Of a stretch of DNA of 10,132 bases, positions 7,174 through 10,132 are shown in pieces (positions within the stretch are counted from its first letter, which is position 1; every line of letters starts with the position of its first letter). Under the pieces are notes generated by a model, which did no database searches, was not told the origin of the DNA, and saw nothing but the letters and a program-made list of their open reading frames with translations. The translations under genes were made by a program, and so were the position numbers. The stretch lies in NCBI GenBank assembly GCA_051646185.1, contig JBOFCS010000125.1:1-10132 (forward strand), given 5' to 3'. This stretch comes from JBOFCS01 sp051646185 (GTDB lineage: Bacteria > Actinomycetota > Actinomycetes > Mycobacteriales > Mycobacteriaceae).

Positions 7174-8238
7174 CTAAATCTGATGGGTTCCATCACGAAC
7201 TGTGCCAATAAATTCCTCCAGCAAGTCTTCAAGTGCAACCATGCCAGTTATCTGACCGCGAGAGTCTATTACTGTGCCGAGGTGGCTATTTGAGCGACGA
7301 AAAATACTAAGCGCTTCCTCTAGTGTTGTGGTTTCGTTGATCGGGGGAAGTTGTCGAATTTTAGCGGTATCAATAAGAGTATGAGGCCCTAAGTTTTCAT
7401 CGAGAACTTGGTTAAGAATATCTTTGAGGTGAAGATAGCCGGTAAAATTACCGCTTGCGTCCTGCACCGGATAGCGAGAAAAACCAGTATGAACTACTGC
7501 TTGCTCAATGGAATTGAGAGTAGGCCCGAGCCCAGGTGCAAAAGCTGGTAGACTGTGGACTTTGTCCAAGGGAATCAGAACATCAGCTACAGTTTTTTCA
7601 GTAGTGGTTAAGGTTTGTGTCAGTCTTCTATGCTCTTCAGGGTCAAGTAAACCTTCATCTAATGATTCGCCTAACATCGCTGTTAACTGCACCGTTGATA
7701 CGGTGGTATCGAGTTCATCTTTCGGCTCAATTCTTACTAGTAATAGTACAAGATTGGCAGCAAAATTATAGGTAGCGATGAGAGGTTTAATCAGCTTGAT
7801 ATAAAACAAATAAGAGGGAATAAGTAGCATTGCTGTTGATTCTGGACCGGCTAGTGCAATGTTTTTTGGCACCATCTCACCAACTAGGACATGCAGAATA
7901 ACTACTAGAGTCAGCGCAAGAGAAAAAGCGACAGGGTGCAATAAGCTTTTTGGCACACCGATAGAAGCAAATGGTACTTCGAGTAAATGCGCTATTGCTG
8001 GTTCGGCAATCCTGCCCAGGAGAATAGAACAAATGGTGATACCAAGCTGGGCTCCGGCAAGCATAAGAGTTAGATTTTCGTTTGCTTTAAGAACAGCTAA
8101 AGCCCGGGTCCTTCCTTGTTCTGATAGTGCCTCCAATCGATCCCGTCGTGCTGAAATAAGAGCAAATTCGGAGCCAACAAAAAAAGCATTACCCATAAGA
8201 AGTGCTACCGCGAGGAATATTCCAATTAGATCATTCAT
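7174..8238 (-). CDS. CNNM/CBS-domain membrane protein, short form (second of pair)
   Basis: A probable divalent-cation (Mg2+/Co2+) transport or homeostasis membrane protein. The N-terminal CNNM (DUF21) domain spans about residues 1-180, with hydrophobic segments near 5-25, 60-80, 105-130 and 138-170. It carries FVGSEFALISARRDR, AGAQLGIT and GEMVPKNIAL. Two cytoplasmic CBS domains follow (about 215-345), ending GMVALEDLLEEFIGTVRD. It stops there and lacks the C-terminal CorC_HlyC domain of its partner, as expected for the Rv1841c-type member (about 345 residues). I chose ATG 8238 because AGAGGA lies 8 bases upstream; the ATG at 8244 would leave only 2 bases. The start overlaps the end of the partner gene by 8 bases, and the TAG stop abuts the next gene, so the three are probably co-translated. 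Confidence 0.9.
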   Translation of the reverse strand: MNDLIGIFLAVALLMGNAFFVGSEFALISARRDRLEALSEQGRTRALAVLKANENLTLMLAGAQLGITICSILLGRIAEPAIAHLLEVPFASIGVPKSLLHPVAFSLALTLVVILHVLVGEMVPKNIALAGPESTAMLLIPSYLFYIKLIKPLIATYNFAANLVLLLVRIEPKDELDTTVSTVQLTAMLGESLDEGLLDPEEHRRLTQTLTTTEKTVADVLIPLDKVHSLPAFAPGLGPTLNSIEQAVVHTGFSRYPVQDASGNFTGYLHLKDILNQVLDENLGPHTLIDTAKIRQLPPINETTTLEEALSIFRRSNSHLGTVIDSRGQITGMVALEDLLEEFIGTVRDGTHQI

Positions 8239-9628
8239 TATCATTGTCCTCTGTATTCTTTTGACAATGAATATCTTTAGAGTCCAGTGGGAGCAATGAA
8301 ACGAGATCTATCCGTCTACCGTCCATTTTTAGCACGGTGGCTCTAAAAACTTCAGTGGTGTTTGTGTCACTGGCATTGGGGAGATGATCGTTGGCACTTG
8401 CGTGTAGTAGAACCTGATCTCCTATGACGGGTATTCGTCCTAGTTCGGTCAGGATAAGACCTCCCAAAGTATCGTATTCACCTTCAGCGGCTTGAAAGCC
8501 GATTGCTTCAGTAAGTTCATCTATTCGGAGTAGCGCCGAGAGAGTCCAGCCTGCACCAGTTTTAACAACATCAGCCTGGGCATCATCATGTTCGTCTCGG
8601 ACATCACCAAGAATTTCTTCGATGAGATCCTCCATTGTAACAATTCCTGCGGTACCGCCATATTCGTCGACTACAAGTGCTACCTGCATTCCGTCTGCCC
8701 GGATCTGCTCCATAAGTGAATTACCATCTAAAGTAGAGGGGACCATGGGAACTTTTTGGGCAAGTGAAAGTAGTTGCGTGCTATGGCGTTCCTGAGGTGG
8801 CACAGCAAATGCATGCTTGATATGGACTACGCCAATTGTGTCATCGAGATCTCCATCAACAACGGGGAAGCGGGAAAACCCGGTTCGAGCAGAAAGATCA
8901 ATCAGGTCAGCGACAGTTGAGTTATGTTCGAGTGATTCGATTTTCACTCGCGGGGTCATAAGTTCTTCGGCAGATCTATCGCCGAACTGCAGCGAGCGAT
9001 CAACAAACTGTGCGGTGCTTTCATCTAGAGATCCCTGCCGAGCTGAGTTTCGTATTAACGAACCTAATTCTTGAGGTGATCGCGCTGACCTCAGCTCTTC
9101 CGCAGGTTCAATTCCGCATCGTCGGAGAATCCAGTTAGCTGAACCATTTAGCCAGAGGATTGCCCATCGGAAAATCAACGAGAAGCTTGTTTGCAAGCCG
9201 GCAGTTGCACGAGCGGTTGGCAAGGGGCGGGCAATAGCGATGTTCTTGGGTACAAGTTCCCCAAAAATCATGGATACCGACGTAGCAATGATCAAGGCGG
9301 AAATGGAAGTGAGTAAGGAAGAAAACGATGTGCTAGCCCCTAGCGCTTGAGTCACAGGATTAATGAAGTTTGCCAGGACGGGTTCAGCGATGAAACCAGT
9401 GATCAGGGTCGTGATGGTAATGCCTAGCTGAGCGCCGGAAAGCTGAAAAGACAACGTTTTGTGGGCGTGTAAGACTTGTTGAGCCCTCCGGTCCCCAGCA
9501 CGTGCATGGGCATCAACAGTGGTTCTTTCCAGCGCAGTGAGGGAGAACTCTGCAGCAACGAATATGGCGGTACCTGCGGTGAGTGCAATAAATCCTAGTA
9601 GGCTGACGACTGCAAAGAAAATGTTCAT
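8231..9628 (-). CDS. CNNM/CBS/CorC-HlyC-domain membrane protein, long form (first of pair)
   Basis: A 465-residue probable divalent-cation transport or efflux-associated membrane protein of the CNNM/CorB/CorC family. The CNNM (DUF21) domain (about 1-200) has hydrophobic segments near 3-27, 65-85, 105-130 and 145-165, plus FVAAEFSLTALERT, SGAQLGITITTLITGFIAEP and GELVPKNIAIARP. The CBS pair follows (about 220-345), with FSRFPVVDG and the diagnostic VALVVDEYGGTAGIVTMEDL and EEILGDVRDEHD. A CorC_HlyC domain (about 355-445) has GEYDTLGGLI, LGRIPVIGD and DGRRIDLVSLLP. Its size and place beside guaB1 match Rv1842c. The N-terminus MNIFFAVVSLLGF fits the family, but no Shine-Dalgarno precedes this ATG. 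Instead it overlaps the stop of a small upstream ORF as ATGA, which could provide translational coupling. The last 8 bases overlap the next CNNM gene. Confidence 0.93.
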   Translation of the reverse strand: MNIFFAVVSLLGFIALTAGTAIFVAAEFSLTALERTTVDAHARAGDRRAQQVLHAHKTLSFQLSGAQLGITITTLITGFIAEPVLANFINPVTQALGASTSFSSLLTSISALIIATSVSMIFGELVPKNIAIARPLPTARATAGLQTSFSLIFRWAILWLNGSANWILRRCGIEPAEELRSARSPQELGSLIRNSARQGSLDESTAQFVDRSLQFGDRSAEELMTPRVKIESLEHNSTVADLIDLSARTGFSRFPVVDGDLDDTIGVVHIKHAFAVPPQERHSTQLLSLAQKVPMVPSTLDGNSLMEQIRADGMQVALVVDEYGGTAGIVTMEDLIEEILGDVRDEHDDAQADVVKTGAGWTLSALLRIDELTEAIGFQAAEGEYDTLGGLILTELGRIPVIGDQVLLHASANDHLPNASDTNTTEVFRATVLKMDGRRIDLVSLLPLDSKDIHCQKNTEDNDNE

Positions 9629-9786
9629 GACAGTACCGCAAAGACAGGACGACAGCTGAGAAGTTGCAGTGAGAAGACGCCGGGCTGGTTTCCCGGCTCG
9701 CTACTGGAAGGCTCCGTAGGTGAAGTTGATTCTCCATTTGCAGAAGAGGGTGCTTCTGCTAATTCGCGTATGGGTGCCGCAGGCAC
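9625..9786 (-). CDS. Possible small ORF / leader peptide overlapping the first CNNM gene
   Basis: A GTG at 9786 preceded by AAAGGA with 5-base spacing opens a 53-residue frame. It ends in TGA overlapping the CNNM ATG as ATGA (9625-9628). The product is rich in Pro, Ser and acidic residues early on (AAPIRELAEAP, SPTEPSSSEPGNQPG) and hydrophobic at the end (VFSLQLLSCRPVFAVLS). The frame is open further back to a GTG at 9819, which has no ribosome-binding site. I recognise no family. It is supported only by the ribosome-binding site, the ATGA overlap and the absence of a Shine-Dalgarno at the CNNM start. It could be a real small protein, a regulatory leader, or chance. Confidence 0.3.
   Translation of the reverse strand: MPAAPIRELAEAPSSANGESTSPTEPSSSEPGNQPGVFSLQLLSCRPVFAVLS
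9679..9697 (-). other. Short GC-rich hairpin before the CNNM operon
   Basis: GCCGGG and CCCGGC arms enclose a 7-base loop, about 50 bases upstream of the first CNNM start and inside the possible small ORF. In the minus-strand leader RNA it could modulate ribosome or polymerase passage. There is no U-tract. The role is unknown. Confidence 0.25.
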
Positions 9787-9943
9787 CTGGTTCCTTTCGA
9801 TCAGTTCTGACCCTTGCACCGTGATGCAGGACAGATAGCACTAAATATTTGTACCAACTATACCGGTACTATTCCCATCTGGCTCCTTCAGTATCTGGCT
9901 TAGTGTCCAGGAGCGGTCGCACCCCGGTTGAAACCAGCGGGGA
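9787..9943 (-). promoter_or_regulatory. Spacer between guaB1 and the CNNM operon; possible promoter
   Basis: Together with the small-ORF stretch, this fills the 315 bp between the guaB1 stop and the first CNNM start. On the minus strand a TATAGT hexamer (9862-9857) is a good -10 candidate, with no convincing -35 at 17 bases. It sits within a small inverted repeat, GTACC (9851-9855) and GGTAC (9865-9869). A start there would give a leader of about 220 nt before the CNNM ATG. I see no tRNA, and no M-box that I can recognise by eye. Confidence 0.3.
9922..9942 (-). terminator. Candidate guaB1 terminator hairpin
   Basis: Directly after the guaB1 stop, minus-strand RNA can pair CCCC with GGGG around an inner GGTT/AACC stem. 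One arm has a 3-base bulge, and the loop is small. No U-tract follows. It is placed correctly for a gene-end hairpin but is structurally imperfect. Confidence 0.3.
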
Positions 9944-10132
9944 TCACCACCCGGTTGGCAAGGGTTTGCCTTCTGCGAAACCGGCGGCAGATTGCACGCC
10001 AAGTACAGCTTTCTGCTGTAACTCGAGGAGAGTCCTTGCCCCAGTGTAGGTACAGGTACTGCGTAAACCCGAAGTAATGTGATCCAGTAGGTCCTCGACA
10101 CCTGGGCGGTGAGGGTTAAGATGGATCTTCGA
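9944..10132 (-). CDS. guaB1: GuaB1-family IMP dehydrogenase-related protein / GMP reductase, C-terminal 62 residues
   Basis: The minus-strand frame is open from the right edge and ends at TGA 9946-9944, giving 62 residues with no start in the window. The tail contains GVEDLLDHITSGLRS, TYTGARTLLELQ and a C-terminus GVQSAAGFAEGKPLPTGW, typical of actinobacterial GuaB1-type members of the IMPDH/GMPR superfamily. Full-length proteins are about 480 residues with a TIM barrel and a CBS insert, so about 87% lies outside. The mycobacterial orthologue has been characterised as a GMP reductase (GMP to IMP, NADPH) rather than a true IMP dehydrogenase, so purine interconversion is the likely role. The next genes, CNNM/CBS proteins, match the order in M. 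tuberculosis (Rv1843c, Rv1842c, Rv1841c). Because it is short and cut by the edge, simple ORF calling misses it. Confidence 0.88.
   Translation of the reverse strand, partial: SKIHLNPHRPGVEDLLDHITSGLRSTCTYTGARTLLELQQKAVLGVQSAAGFAEGKPLPTGW

Noticed and set aside
7859..8299. A 146-codon plus-strand open frame opposite the two CNNM genes
   Set aside because: It lies opposite conserved CNNM membrane-domain coding sequence and its low-complexity Arg/Ser/Ala product resembles no family I know.
9629..9943. An Mg2+ riboswitch (M-box) or other known riboswitch before the CNNM operon
   Set aside because: No conserved riboswitch core could be recognised by eye; only small hairpins are present. A covariance-model search would be decisive.
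9841..10101. An 86-codon minus-strand frame at the right edge
   Set aside because: The GuaB1 C-terminus is encoded in a different frame of the same strand over most of this stretch, so this frame is a shadow.

Overview
The window looks like chromosomal core DNA from a fairly low-GC actinobacterium (roughly mid-40s to 50% G+C by eye). The best guess is the order Mycobacteriales, for example a low-GC Corynebacterium. Two things support this. The proteins are of actinobacterial type: a GuaB1-type IMPDH/GMP-reductase tail, a 'WHPG / CFGLHEWAMVY' conserved protein, and a membrane-anchored binding-protein-like plus VWA protein. From memory, the gene order also follows the Mycobacterium tuberculosis Rv1832 to Rv1843c neighbourhood: gcvB, VWA protein Rv1836c, glcB, paired CNNM/CBS proteins Rv1841c and Rv1842c, guaB1. 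The genus is an inference.

Layout. Bases 1-2054 (+) hold the C-terminal ~70% of gcvP, the glycine decarboxylase P-protein. Everything else is on the minus strand. Read from the right edge, it is: the last 62 codons of guaB1 (10132-9944); a 315-bp spacer with hairpins and a possible small ORF (9786-9625); a CNNM/CBS/CorC membrane protein (9628-8231); a second, shorter CNNM/CBS protein (8238-7174); a conserved protein of unknown function often labelled 3-methyladenine DNA glycosylase (7168-6284); a 117-bp spacer with a candidate CRP/GlxR-type operator; malate synthase G (6166-3980); a 138-bp spacer with two perfect inverted repeats; and the VWA protein (3841-2057). The VWA gene converges on gcvP with only two bases between the stop codons.

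How the genes fit together. GcvP decarboxylates glycine for one-carbon metabolism. Malate synthase condenses glyoxylate with acetyl-CoA, so the left half carries C1/C2 central metabolism. GuaB1 belongs to purine nucleotide interconversion. The two CNNM proteins are probable divalent-cation (Mg2+/Co2+) transport or homeostasis membrane proteins. Their reading frames overlap each other, and the unknown-function gene begins at the stop of the second, so the three probably form one translationally coupled operon.

I found no mobile element, CRISPR array, tRNA, rRNA or defence system. The window is mostly ordinary housekeeping DNA. The items most worth a second look are the acidic/proline-rich small ORF overlapping the first CNNM gene, the unassigned conserved protein, and the hairpins and operator-like site in the spacers.
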